Shown: piece by piece, positions 16,687-28,931 of the stretch
How positions within the stretch are numbered: the first letter of the stretch is position 1
Layout of the letters: each line of letters starts with the position of its first letter
DNA from: Alphaproteobacteria bacterium HT1-32
Lineage (GTDB): Bacteria > Pseudomonadota > Alphaproteobacteria > Rhodospirillales > HT1-32
DNA length: 64,000 nucleotides
Reading direction: 5' to 3'
Assembly (NCBI GenBank): GCA_009649675.1
Contig: WJPL01000001.1
Coordinates: forward strand, 1,570,469 to 1,634,468
The notes under the pieces: model-generated
Seen by the model: only the letters and a program-made list of their open reading frames with translations
Database searches by the model: none
What the model was told of the DNA's origin: nothing
Made by a program: the position numbers and the translations under genes

Positions 16687-17915
16687 GCCTCGGCGATGCC
16701 GGTGCGCAGGGTGAATGAAAATGTTGAGCCTTCGTCCGGCTGACTGTCGATCATCAGGTTAGTGCCATGCGATTTCAGGAAATCGCGGCAGAGCAGCAGG
16801 CCAAGACCTGACCCCTTTTCGCCGCCGGTTCCGGGACTCGACGCCCCGATATCGGGGCTGCGGGCGCGGCCCAGTGTCGTGGCGTCCATGCCGATACCCG
16901 TATCGCGGATGGTAACGGTTATCCCCTCCGCCCTGTTGCTGGTCTGGATAAAAACAGAACCGCCGGGCGGGGTATATTTCAGGCCGTTGGAAACCAGATT
17001 CCGGATGACCGTTTCGATCTGTTCCGGATTGACATGAACACGCGCCGCCTGGCTTTCATCGACGATAGCCACCCCTTTCAGTTCTGCTCCGTGACGCACC
17101 GCGCCGACCGCATTGGCGATGATTCCCTTGATATCAACTGTCTGAAACTCGGGTGTACCGTCCTGAAAGCTGGCGGCGGTCCATGAAATCAGGTTGTCCA
17201 TGAGCTGATGCGCGCGATCTCCCGCCTTGCCGACGATATCGACATATTCGAGGACTTTTTTCGGCTCTTTCTCCGGGTCCAGCCGGGAGAGAATTTTGCA
17301 GAATCCGAGAATGGCGTTGAAAGACCCCCGGAGATCGTGGCCGATCATCGACAACAGGCGTTGCTGCTGTTCCTGCTTGGTCTCCAGTATCCGGTTCCGC
17401 TGCAACGCCTCCTCGCGGGACTTGCGCAGCTCTATTTCCCGCATGGCCATCTGGGCAAAATGACGCAGCAGGTCTTTCTGGCGGTCATCAAGAGGGGGAC
17501 GCGGCTGTCTGTCGATGATGCAGAAGGCGCCGATCGGCATGCCGTCACTGGCGATGATCGGAGCACCGGCATAGAAGCGGATTTTTGGCTCTCCGGTTAC
17601 CAGTTTATTGTCCCGGAAATTTTTGTCCTGCAATGCGTCGGGCACCACCATAACCTCTGAAGGGGCCTGAATGGCATGGTTGCAGAGCGAGGCTTCGCGC
17701 GGGGTTTCCCGTGCGTCCAGACCATGATGTGACAGAAACTACTGACGCTTTTCATCAACCAGAGAGACAAGCGCAATTTCCGTGCGGAAAATATCAGCCG
17801 CAAACCGGGTCAGAACGTCAAAGCTTTCTTCCCCCGGCGTATCGAGTATCTGCAGATCACGCAGAGTTGCCATACGCTGGTTTTCATTGTCTGGAAGCTT
17901 TGCAGCGTTACCCAA
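16683..17915 (-). pseudogene. GAF-domain sensor histidine kinase interrupted by an in-frame amber codon
   Basis: Read on the minus strand, one frame from a TTG at 17915 (GGAGA 7 bases upstream) encodes a GAF sensor followed by a kinase core. The frame runs through D-L-Q-I-L-D-T-P, V-S-L-V-D-E-K-R-Q, then TAG at 17741-17739, then F-L-S-H-H-G-L-D and R-E-A-S-L-C-N-H-A-I. The normal residue at the TAG site is tryptophan (R-Q-W-F), so TGG to TAG is the simplest explanation. Downstream, the kinase is intact: H-D-L-R-G-S-F-N (phospho-acceptor His), N-L-V-S-N-G-L-K-Y, D-T-G-I-G-M and G-S-G-L-G-L. A truncated product could start at the ATG at 17651, but it would lack half the GAF domain. A sequencing error is possible. 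Confidence 0.8.
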
Positions 17916-18016
17916 GGTCTGGTCTCCGGTGCCTGTCTTCAGGTTATCAAGATGATTGCGGTGGATTGATGGTCCCGGTACTTTTCTGCCGAAACAATGC
18001 TGAAAGCAACTGAACG

Positions 18017-18781
18017 ATGCAAACGCCGGAAACTGTCACCGCCAGTCTTGTGATTATTGGCAACGAGATACTCTCTGGCCGTACACAGGACAAGAACCTT
18101 GGCTGGCTGGCGGCAAACCTGACCGAAATTGGCGTGCAGATGCGGGAAGCAAAGGTCATTCCCGATATCGAGGAAGTGATTGTCAGCACATTGCGCGATC
18201 ACAGCAGCCGGTTCGACTATGTCTTTACGACCGGCGGCATAGGGCCGACCCATGATGATATTACCGCCCGTTGTGTCGCCCTGGCTTTTGAACGCGACCT
18301 GATCCGTGATCCCCGGGCCGTGGCCTTGCTGGAAAACCATTATCCCACGGGTGAACTGACGGAAGCGCGTCTGAAGATGGCGGAAATCCCGGCTGGCGCA
18401 GATCTGATCGATAATCCGGTCAGTGCGGCTCCCGGGTTTATTGTTGGCAACGTCTATGTGATGGCAGGTGTTCCGCGCATCATGCAGGCGATGTTCGATG
18501 GCCTGAAAGCGGGCCTGAGAAGCGGCGCCAAAGTGCATTCGGTTACCGTGACGGCAACAATTGGCGAAAGCTTCATGGCCAAGGGGCTGGAAGCGGTTCA
18601 GAACGCCCATCCGGGACTGGATATCGGCAGTTATCCGTTTTACCGGTCCGGTCAGGTTGGCTCCAGTATCGTTCTCCGGGGAATCGATCAGGACGAACTG
18701 AAGGTCGCTGCCGAGAAGGTTCGCGATGTGATGCGCGGGCTGGGTGTTGAGCCGATTGAAGGTGAATTACCGCCGGCGTGA
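18017..18781 (+). CDS. CinA N-terminal-like / MoaB-Mog-fold protein
   Basis: A 254-residue protein with the molybdopterin-binding (MoCF) fold in residues 8-180: I-I-G-N-E-I-L-S-G-R-T-Q-D-x-N near the N-terminus and the signature T-T-G-G-I-G-P-T-H-D-D-I-T. It corresponds to the first domain of CinA, but the nicotinamide-nucleotide deamidase domain is absent. Such proteins are commonly labelled competence/damage-inducible protein A; activity on ADP-ribose or NAD-derived compounds is known only for full-length relatives. It stands alone between the divergent kinase remnant and the convergent protease genes. Confidence 0.85.
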   Translation: MQTPETVTASLVIIGNEILSGRTQDKNLGWLAANLTEIGVQMREAKVIPDIEEVIVSTLRDHSSRFDYVFTTGGIGPTHDDITARCVALAFERDLIRDPRAVALLENHYPTGELTEARLKMAEIPAGADLIDNPVSAAPGFIVGNVYVMAGVPRIMQAMFDGLKAGLRSGAKVHSVTVTATIGESFMAKGLEAVQNAHPGLDIGSYPFYRSGQVGSSIVLRGIDQDELKVAAEKVRDVMRGLGVEPIEGELPPA

Positions 18782-18796
18782 CCACAGCTGACAGGC

Positions 18797-20110
18797 CTAT
18801 GGCAGCTTTTGTCCGGGCCCGGCGATGCCGCCGAGACTTTCATAAAACTCCTGAACTGACCCCGCCTTGAGATAGGCAATGGCGCAGGCGATGTCGCTGT
18901 CGCTAAAGGGTGAAGCAGGCAGTGGCGGACAGAGTGACGGGTTAAATCCGTCGGTCTTGTCAGTACGAAGCAGAATGTCGGGTGTCAGGCCAACCCCGTC
19001 AAAAACCTTGCCGGACGGCGGTGTGACGACCGTCCGGACCAGCGTCAGCGACCCGCCGGTTGCGTCTACCTTGTAGGTACGCTGGCCGACCCCCTTGCCA
19101 TAGGTGGTCTGTCCCATCAGTACGGCGCGGTCATTATCGCGCAGGGCCGCGGCAAAAATTTCGGCGCTGGAGCGGGTGACCGCGTTGACCAGTATGACGA
19201 CAGGAAGTCCCCTGAAGTCTTCGCCGGGCCGGGCGTCATACAGGCGGGGAGCCTTTTCGTGACGCCCGTCGACCCTGGCGATACGACCCCCGGCCAGAAA
19301 ACTGTCCGATAGTGATATGGCCTGCCGCAGATAACCGCCCTGGTTGTTTCGCAGATCAATGATCAGACCGGTGACAGGTTCGGTAGCAGGGCCGAACGGT
19401 GTCAGATCACCGACTGCCCGCTGGAAGCCTTTTTCCATCTGCTGGTTGAAGCGGCTGATCCAGAGATATCCCCTGTCCCCGAACCGGCGGGAAAGAACCG
19501 AGGCAGTGTCCGTCTGATCAAAAACGGCTGGCAGGTTCAGAGTTGCGTCACCGCGCCGGAGGGTCAGGCTGATCTGTTCCCCATCCTTGCCCTGCAACAG
19601 GTCTGCGACCTGTTTGCGGGATTTTCCCGGAAGGGGCTGGCCATTGATGGCGATGACCAGGTCGTCGGGCAGCAGGCCGGCTTTTTCCGCGGGGCCATCC
19701 GGATAGATCAGCCGGATGGCGAAGCCGTTTGCCGTTGTTGTTCCGATCAGCCCCAGCCGTGCCTTTGGCGCCCCTGAAAACCAGGCGCGGCGCTGTCGGG
19801 CCTGTGAACCGGTGGCATAGAAATTATGTGGGCCGAGCGAGGCAACGAAGGTCTTGATGCCCAGTTCTGCGGGGGATACCGGTGGTGGTCCGGCGACCGT
19901 TGCCGATTTCTCATAAGCCGTCGCCACCGCATCAGTGGCCCGTCGGATCAGGTCATCACGGTCATGTTCCTGTCCATGATGCTCCTTGATGAGCCCGACG
20001 ACTTCTTCAATGAACTGACGGTCTGTATCGCTGATCCCGGCACTGGCAGGATGGGCAAGGACGGCAAGGAAGCAGACAAGACAGACCGGTAATGTCAGCC
20101 GGCGGTTCAT
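18797..20110 (-). CDS. S41-family C-terminal processing peptidase (second of a tandem pair)
   Basis: A 437-residue exported protease. A Sec signal peptide (residues 1-24, ending A-H-P-A-S-A) leads to a helical N-terminal part, a PDZ domain with L-L-P-D-D-L-V-I-A-I-N-G, and the S41 core. The catalytic Ser is in T-R-S-S-A-E-I-F and the Lys in T-Y-G-K-G-V-G-Q. The substrate-binding L-I-I-D-L-R-N-N-Q-G-G strand is intact. Periplasmic carboxyl-terminal proteases trim or degrade exported proteins. Its ATG overlaps the stop of the upstream paralogue by 4 bp, so the two are made together. Confidence 0.9.
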   Translation of the reverse strand: MNRRLTLPVCLVCFLAVLAHPASAGISDTDRQFIEEVVGLIKEHHGQEHDRDDLIRRATDAVATAYEKSATVAGPPPVSPAELGIKTFVASLGPHNFYATGSQARQRRAWFSGAPKARLGLIGTTTANGFAIRLIYPDGPAEKAGLLPDDLVIAINGQPLPGKSRKQVADLLQGKDGEQISLTLRRGDATLNLPAVFDQTDTASVLSRRFGDRGYLWISRFNQQMEKGFQRAVGDLTPFGPATEPVTGLIIDLRNNQGGYLRQAISLSDSFLAGGRIARVDGRHEKAPRLYDARPGEDFRGLPVVILVNAVTRSSAEIFAAALRDNDRAVLMGQTTYGKGVGQRTYKVDATGGSLTLVRTVVTPPSGKVFDGVGLTPDILLRTDKTDGFNPSLCPPLPASPFSDSDIACAIAYLKAGSVQEFYESLGGIAGPGQKLP

Positions 20111-21465
20111 GATCCGGCGCGGTGCAGCGCCATGAAGGCGGGTGTGCCGCCGGCCCGCAACAGGGCGATGGCGCAGCGGAGCTGGAAGTCATCGGCCTCA
20201 ACCGCATCCACTTCCGGGCAACTGGAACCATCGGCCTCGCCGAGCCGGGGTTTCGACTCATCGGTGACTTCAGTGTCGTCTTCCGGCTGGGTGACCAGTA
20301 TGTCGGGCTGTATCCCGACCTTATGTACAGAGCTGCCGTCCGGTTTGTAGAATTGCAGGGTAGTCAGCCGCAGCGTACCGTTGCTGCCCAGACGGAAATG
20401 CGACTGGGCGACCCCTTTTCCGAAACTGCGTGTCCCCAGCACGACAGCCCGCCCGTTGCCCTGCAGACCACCGGCCACAATTTCCGATGCGGAGGCGCTG
20501 CCCCGGTTCTGCAACACCACCAGCGGGCGGCCAAGGGTGATATCACCGGATGTGGCAGAGTAACGGCGTGTTTCCTGACCGCCACGGCGGCTGGTCGACC
20601 AGATCAGGCCGGTCTCCATGAAGGCATCGGCGACAGCCGTGGCCTGTGTGGTCAGCCCGCCGGGATTGTTCCGCAGATCGAGAATAAAGCCGCTGGGAAT
20701 CCCGGCAGGATCCAGCACCAGTTTGTTCACAGCTTCTTCAAGACCGGGTTCGGTGGTTTCCGTGAACTGTGTCAGCCGGAGATATCCGATATCACCATAT
20801 CGTCGTGACGAGGCCGTGGGCACGGTGATCAGCGCACGGGTAATCGAGACATCGAAAGGTGACTCGTTCTTGCGCTGAATCGTGATGGCGACATCGGTGC
20901 CCCTGCGACCGCGCATCAGGGCCGCCGCCTCGCCGACACTCAGCCCCTGTGTCGGGGTGCCGTTGACATGGGTTATATGATCCTGCGGCTGTAGCCCCGC
21001 GGCCATGGCCGGAGAGCCTTCAATCGGCGAGGTGACAGTCAGTTTTTCATCCCGGATCCCGATAAAGACACCGATGCCTTCAAAATTTCCGCTTAGCCGC
21101 TCCCGCATGCGGCGTGTACGGTCGGCATTCAGATAAACGGCATAGGGGTCGAGGTCTTTCAGGGCTGCATTCAGTCCGACATCGACCCTTGTGCGGTCTG
21201 CCGGAATGTCTTCTGCATCACGGATTTTTATCAGTGCGTCGTCGATCAGATGGGTGCTGCTTTTGTCGACCAGCGCATTCGAGACAACCCGGGACATCAC
21301 GGAATTGACCAGCTCGATATCCTGATCGGTCAGCGGAACGCCAAGGTCGGTGGCGCGTTCCCGGACCCCTCCGCTGGTGGAGGAACAGGTCCATAGCAAC
21401 AGGACCAGTGGCAGGATGGTGATGATCCGCAGCAGTCGGACAGGCAGTTTGGCAATCATGGACAT
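20107..21465 (-). CDS. S41-family C-terminal processing peptidase (first of a tandem pair)
   Basis: A 452-residue protease with an N-terminal hydrophobic segment ending L-L-W-T-C-S-S, a weak lipobox, so it is either lipid-anchored or membrane-tethered. The PDZ domain (H-V-N-G-T-P near the middle) and the S41 core are complete: Ser in G-S-A-S-A-S-E-I-V and Lys in S-F-G-K-G-V-A-Q, with L-D-L-R-N-N-P-G-G. The C-terminus ends with F-Q-L-R-C-A-I-A-L-L-R-A-G-G, matched by the paralogue's D-I-A-C-A-I-A-Y-L-K-A-G. This shows that the pair arose by duplication. Confidence 0.9.
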   Translation of the reverse strand: MSMIAKLPVRLLRIITILPLVLLLWTCSSTSGGVRERATDLGVPLTDQDIELVNSVMSRVVSNALVDKSSTHLIDDALIKIRDAEDIPADRTRVDVGLNAALKDLDPYAVYLNADRTRRMRERLSGNFEGIGVFIGIRDEKLTVTSPIEGSPAMAAGLQPQDHITHVNGTPTQGLSVGEAAALMRGRRGTDVAITIQRKNESPFDVSITRALITVPTASSRRYGDIGYLRLTQFTETTEPGLEEAVNKLVLDPAGIPSGFILDLRNNPGGLTTQATAVADAFMETGLIWSTSRRGGQETRRYSATSGDITLGRPLVVLQNRGSASASEIVAGGLQGNGRAVVLGTRSFGKGVAQSHFRLGSNGTLRLTTLQFYKPDGSSVHKVGIQPDILVTQPEDDTEVTDESKPRLGEADGSSCPEVDAVEADDFQLRCAIALLRAGGTPAFMALHRAGS

Positions 21466-21578
21466 GATGATTTCTGTGAGTTGCCTTTCCGTCCAGCGAA
21501 ATTCAGATGCTTTAGGGCCTTGCGTAGTAAACTTTTCGCAAGCTAACGTCCGCGACCATATCAGGAGGATACCAAGAG

Positions 21579-22505
21579 ATGAAGATTGCTATTGTCGGAA
21601 CCGGCGCGATGGGCTGCATTTACGCGGCTCTGCTGGCTGATGCAGGCCATGAGATCTGGGCCATTGATGTCAATGAAGCGCATGTAAAAGCGATGCAGAC
21701 CAAGGGTTTGCGCGTCGAAGGTGCCAGCGGCGACCGGGTTGTGAAGGTCAATGCAACAACGAAGGCGGCAGATGCCGGTGTCTGTGATCTGGTGATTATT
21801 GCCACCAAGGGCATGCATGTTGCCGCAGCCTGTAAGTCGGCCACGTCCCTGATCGGCCCGGACAGCATGGTTCTATCGATCCAGAACGGTCTTGGCGGAC
21901 CGGACGTCGCGGCGTCCCTGCTCGGTGAAGACCGGGTCATGGTCGGCGTGGTGGGCGGCTTCGGCGCGTCGATGGTCGGCCCCGGCCATGCCCGTCATGC
22001 CGGAATGGAACTGGTGCGTCTTGGTGAGCGGGTTGGTCCGGTCACACCGCGTCTTGAAACCGTTGCCGAAACCTGGCGCAGCGGCGGCTTCAAGGTGAAA
22101 TGCTTTGACGATATCGACCAGCTGATCTGGGAAAAGCTGATCTGTAATGTCGGTCTGTCCGGCCCCTGCGGTATCACCGGTTATTCTGTTGGTGAGCTGC
22201 TGGAAGATGAAGATGCCTTTGGTCTGACCGCAGCTGCGGTTACGGAAGCCTTTGCCGTGGCAAAGGGCCGCAATATCAAACTCGACTTTGATGATCCGGT
22301 TGCCTATGTGCGGAACTTCGCCTCAAAGATCCCGAACTCGAAACCGTCTCTGCTTCAGGATATCGAAGCAGGCCGTATGTCCGAGATCGATGTGATCAAC
22401 GGTGCCATTCCTCCGGCAGCAGAAGCGCTCGGGTTCTCGGCACCGGTCAATACGACCCTGAGCCGGGCCATCCGGGTGCGCGAACGTCGCGCCGGACTGC
22501 GCTGA
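21579..22505 (+). CDS. Ketopantoate reductase family protein (PanE/ApbA-like)
   Basis: A 308-residue NADP-dependent reductase. Residues 2-13 form the nucleotide-binding start with G-T-G-A-M-G, and the N-terminal domain has S-I-Q-N-G-L-G. The C-terminal helical domain carries the conserved W-E-K-L-I-C-N, with the catalytic Lys, and later S-L-L-Q-D-I-E-A-G-R-x-S-E-I-D, the substrate-side signature of ApbA/PanE. Reduction of 2-dehydropantoate to pantoate is the prototype reaction, but the family includes many enzymes with other 2-oxoacid substrates and no pantothenate gene is nearby. An AGGAGG precedes the ATG by 10 bp. Confidence 0.85.
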   Translation: MKIAIVGTGAMGCIYAALLADAGHEIWAIDVNEAHVKAMQTKGLRVEGASGDRVVKVNATTKAADAGVCDLVIIATKGMHVAAACKSATSLIGPDSMVLSIQNGLGGPDVAASLLGEDRVMVGVVGGFGASMVGPGHARHAGMELVRLGERVGPVTPRLETVAETWRSGGFKVKCFDDIDQLIWEKLICNVGLSGPCGITGYSVGELLEDEDAFGLTAAAVTEAFAVAKGRNIKLDFDDPVAYVRNFASKIPNSKPSLLQDIEAGRMSEIDVINGAIPPAAEALGFSAPVNTTLSRAIRVRERRAGLR

Positions 22506-22509
22506 CCGG

Positions 22510-23286
22510 CTAATCCGTCGCGGCGCTCGTGCCGCGATGTCTGACGAACATCTCCCGAACCCAGTCGCAGGCGGCGTGATCGCGCCATCTGCGGTTCCAG
22601 TCTGCGGCCTGGGCGGGAGGGTTCTCCGGCCATCTTGTCTGCGCCTCCGGCGGCCTCGCCAGCGGGGTTGCGATGGCAGCTGCCGCCATGTCCGCCAGGG
22701 TAAACTGCTCGCCGGCCAGATAGCCGTGGGCGTTGATGCGACTGGCGATCATATCCAGGGCGCGGGTGATCTCCGTGCACTGTTTTTCAAACAGGTCACG
22801 GTCATCCAGATTCAGCACCTGATTGATCTTCCACATGAGCACCGGCAGGGCGGCACGATAGGCCAGTCGTTTGGGCAGCGAAACATGCCCTGCCATCAGG
22901 TCGCAGAGAAATCCCGGTTCATCGCGGAAAGCAACGAAAGCGCAGTGACGGATAGCCGGACCCAGTCCGTTATCAATGGTCCGTTGCAGTTCGATGGCTG
23001 TCGCGGCCAGCTGCGGATCTGCCGGCAGCAGGGGCCGGTCGGGAAATATCTCGTCGAGTCGCAGCACAATTTCCCCGGAACCGGTGATGATTTCATCGCC
23101 AATCCGCAGAACCGGCGTTGCCGTCTGGCCGGTCAGTTTGCGGATCACCGGAACATGGGGTCCGGGCAGCAATGAGGTGCGTTTATGAGGAACGCCTTTC
23201 CAGTCCAGCGCCCAGCGGGCCTTTTCGTTGAAATGTGAATGGGCGAACTGGAACAGTTCGATATCTGCTGCTGATTTCACGGTCAT
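22510..23286 (-). CDS. Glutathione S-transferase family protein
   Basis: A 258-residue protein with an N-terminal thioredoxin-like domain (E-L-F-Q-F-A-H-S-H-F-N-E-K-A-R-W-A, then A-T-P-V-L and G-S-G-E-I, the cis-Pro and glutathione-contact region). A C-terminal helical domain contains F-T-L-A-D-M-A-A-A, the usual N-capping motif. The position that often carries the catalytic Ser/Cys reads H-S-H-F-N. The start at 23286 gives a normal length. It is convergent with the ketopantoate reductase-like gene (4 bp between stops); substrate unknown. Confidence 0.85.
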   Translation of the reverse strand: MTVKSAADIELFQFAHSHFNEKARWALDWKGVPHKRTSLLPGPHVPVIRKLTGQTATPVLRIGDEIITGSGEIVLRLDEIFPDRPLLPADPQLAATAIELQRTIDNGLGPAIRHCAFVAFRDEPGFLCDLMAGHVSLPKRLAYRAALPVLMWKINQVLNLDDRDLFEKQCTEITRALDMIASRINAHGYLAGEQFTLADMAAAAIATPLARPPEAQTRWPENPPAQAADWNRRWRDHAACDWVREMFVRHRGTSAATD

Positions 23287-23338
23287 GCCCCCCTTGATGC
23301 CTGTCTGTTGCTTTATACGACAGCCAGACCGGTTCGGG

Positions 23339-23910
23339 TCATGCCGGTTCGTCTGCGATGGCGGTTACAACATAGCGATCACTTGATGCAGAGGTCAGGC
23401 CATCAAACGGCCAGCAGGTCACCAGCGACAATTTCCGCGATGAGGCGGCAACTGGCAGCTGCGTTTCGGCGCGGACAACGGCTGTACCGGTTACGGTGTA
23501 GGAAACTTCGCGCCCGTCGGCTGAGGTCAGGATCAGGCGGGATCCGGCACCGACATCCCGCAGGAAGCGGAAATGGGTATCGCGATGACCGCCGATAACG
23601 GTGTTGCCGGTTTCGTTCGGTCGGGCAGAACCCGAAACATGAGCCGGACCGAAGGCCAGTGTACGGCCGGACGCACCAGCCAGCACGATCTGATCCACCC
23701 CCAGCGCGGGTGCCCGCAGACGGGCAACCGGCCAGGTATCGGCCCAGGGCCACGGGCGGGGTGAGGCACCACCGGCTTTCGCATCAATCCAGGCCGAGCG
23801 GATCATGATGTTGGCCGCGGCGGCTTTGGTCTGAATCCAGACCGCATCGGCGACCAGTGCGCCGCCCGCTGCCAGACACAGAACAGCAACGGCCAGTGTC
23901 ATCTTGCGGT

Positions 23911-23914
<4 letters not shown>
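23339..23914 (-). CDS. Class GN (Gram-negative) sortase
   Basis: A 191-residue sortase with an N-terminal membrane anchor (residues 6-24). The catalytic triad can be placed as H110 in G-G-H-R-D-T-H-F, C167 in V-T-C-W-P-F and R180 in S-D-R-Y-V-V. Sortases cleave a sorting motif in a partner protein and form a thioester; in Gram-negative bacteria the acceptor is not well defined. The ATG overlaps the stop of the upstream VIT/VWA gene (ATGA), so enzyme and substrate are made as a dedicated pair. Confidence 0.92.
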
Positions 23915-27542
<3,628 letters not shown>

Positions 27543-27604
27543 TCTGGTTTCGGGCGGGGGGCTCTGTGACATGCCTTTCAGACGCCCGGATATGAGTTCC
27601 GGTG

Positions 27605-28099
27605 ATGTCTGTCCTGTCTGAGCGCCAGATCATCTTTTCCCGTCTGTCAGAGGTCTCTCCGGAGGTGGTTGCGGCGCATATGTCAGACCCGCGGGTTGCT
27701 GAACATATGCCGCTTCTGACCTCGGGATGGGATCAGGACAGGGCTGTCAGCTTTATTGCTGCGAAAGAGGCCTGCTGGCGTCATGACGGGCTGGGACACT
27801 GGGCCATATTCTGTGACAGCCGCTATGCCGGGTGGGGCGGATTCCAGAAAGAGGGTGACGAGTGGGATTTCGGGCTGGTCCTGAAGCCGGAATATTTCGG
27901 ACTTGGCGGACCAGTCTTACGGAAAGCACTGGCGTTTGCGCGGACCGATCATCGTCTGCCTTTCGTGACTTTCCTTTTGCCTCCCTCTCGCAGGAACCTG
28001 GGTGCGCTGGCAAGGCTTGGTGCGGTCTTTGTCGGTGAGACAAGGCAGGAAGGTGCCCGGTTTCTCAAATACCGGTTGGAAACCGGAGGGCCTGGATAG
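27605..28099 (+). CDS. GNAT-family N-acetyltransferase
   Basis: A 164-residue GNAT-like protein of the RimJ/RimL type: an N-terminal R-L-S-E...V-A-E-H-M-P segment, a central W-A-I-F...G-W-G-G-F, and a C-terminal R-N-L-G-A-L-A-R-L-G-A-V-F-V-G-E motif that usually contacts acetyl-CoA and the last strand. The usual Q/R-x-x-G-x-G/A loop is loosely represented (G-L-G-G-P-V-L). Substrate unknown. A GTG directly before (27602) is an alternative start. Confidence 0.7.
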   Translation: MSVLSERQIIFSRLSEVSPEVVAAHMSDPRVAEHMPLLTSGWDQDRAVSFIAAKEACWRHDGLGHWAIFCDSRYAGWGGFQKEGDEWDFGLVLKPEYFGLGGPVLRKALAFARTDHRLPFVTFLLPPSRRNLGALARLGAVFVGETRQEGARFLKYRLETGGPG

Positions 28100-28124
28100 G
28101 AAATTCCCGGACCCCGGAGAGGTT

Positions 28125-28928
28125 TTATCCTGCGGACTTCACCAGTGCCGGTGCCAGAATTTCCTCTGCACCGGCCAGTGCCGCCTCCACACCATAGGGT
28201 GTGTTGATCATCAGCAGGCCGCTGCCCTGCATGCCGGTGTTGCCTGCTTCCGTGCGGAAGCTGACTTCCCGTCGCCAGACGTCCGGCAGGCCGCCTGTTT
28301 CGAGCCGCCGGGCGACTGTTTTGTGAAGGCCCTGTTTCAGGATCGGATACCAGAGCAGAATCGTCGCCTCAGCCCATTTGCGATGCAGGGCGAGGATGAA
28401 GTCGCCGACCTGATCATATTCGCTTTTGATTTCATAACTGGGGTCGATCAGCACCAGCCCGCGCCGGGCGGCCGGCGGTGATATGGCGAGCACTCCTTCA
28501 TAACCATCCCGCTTGTGAATCTGCGCCCTGTCACGGGCCATCATGCGTTTCAGGGCAGCATGTTCCTGCGGATGCAGTTCCATCAGGTGGAGTCCATCTC
28601 CGGCGCGCAGCAGGGAGCGGGCAACCATTGGTGAACCGGGATACCAGTCTGCGCCCAGCCGGGTTTGCGTTGCCCTGATGGCCTGCAGATAGGGATGTGT
28701 ATCCGGAACAGAGCCATTGGTCAGCAGCCGCAGAATACCGGCTTTTGCCTCGCCGGTTTTCTGAGCTTCCGGAGCCTGCAGATCATAGGCACCGCGCCCG
28801 GCATGGGTCTCCATATAGGTCAGCGGCTTCGGCTTTTCCGTCAGGCGGGCGAGCAGGACCGCAAGTGCCGCATGTTTATGCACATCTGCCAGACAACCTG
28901 CGTGGTAGATATGCTGGTAGGAGAGCAT
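28125..28928 (-). CDS. rlmJ: 23S rRNA (adenine2030-N6)-methyltransferase RlmJ-like
   Basis: A 267-residue protein of normal RlmJ length. It starts M-L-S-Y-Q-H-I-Y-H-A-G and has T-H-A-G-R-G in the SAM-binding region. The catalytic motif IV reads D-P-S-Y-E, where the E. coli enzyme has D-P-P-Y-E. Later Y-P-G-S-P and I-N-T-P-Y segments also match the family. The N-terminal K-H of A-D-V-H-K-H is kept, while N of the E. coli G-N-H-A-D is replaced (G-C-L-A-D). It likely methylates A2030 of 23S rRNA. It follows the TPR-methyltransferase gene by 3 bp. Confidence 0.88.
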   Translation of the reverse strand: MLSYQHIYHAGCLADVHKHAALAVLLARLTEKPKPLTYMETHAGRGAYDLQAPEAQKTGEAKAGILRLLTNGSVPDTHPYLQAIRATQTRLGADWYPGSPMVARSLLRAGDGLHLMELHPQEHAALKRMMARDRAQIHKRDGYEGVLAISPPAARRGLVLIDPSYEIKSEYDQVGDFILALHRKWAEATILLWYPILKQGLHKTVARRLETGGLPDVWRREVSFRTEAGNTGMQGSGLLMINTPYGVEAALAGAEEILAPALVKSAG

Positions 28929-28931
28929 GGA

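Noticed and set aside
16683-17651. A complete 322-residue kinase gene starting at the ATG at 17651
   Set aside because: The GAF domain continues upstream of this ATG in the same frame, broken only by one TAG, so the ATG is internal. It is recorded as part of a pseudogene.
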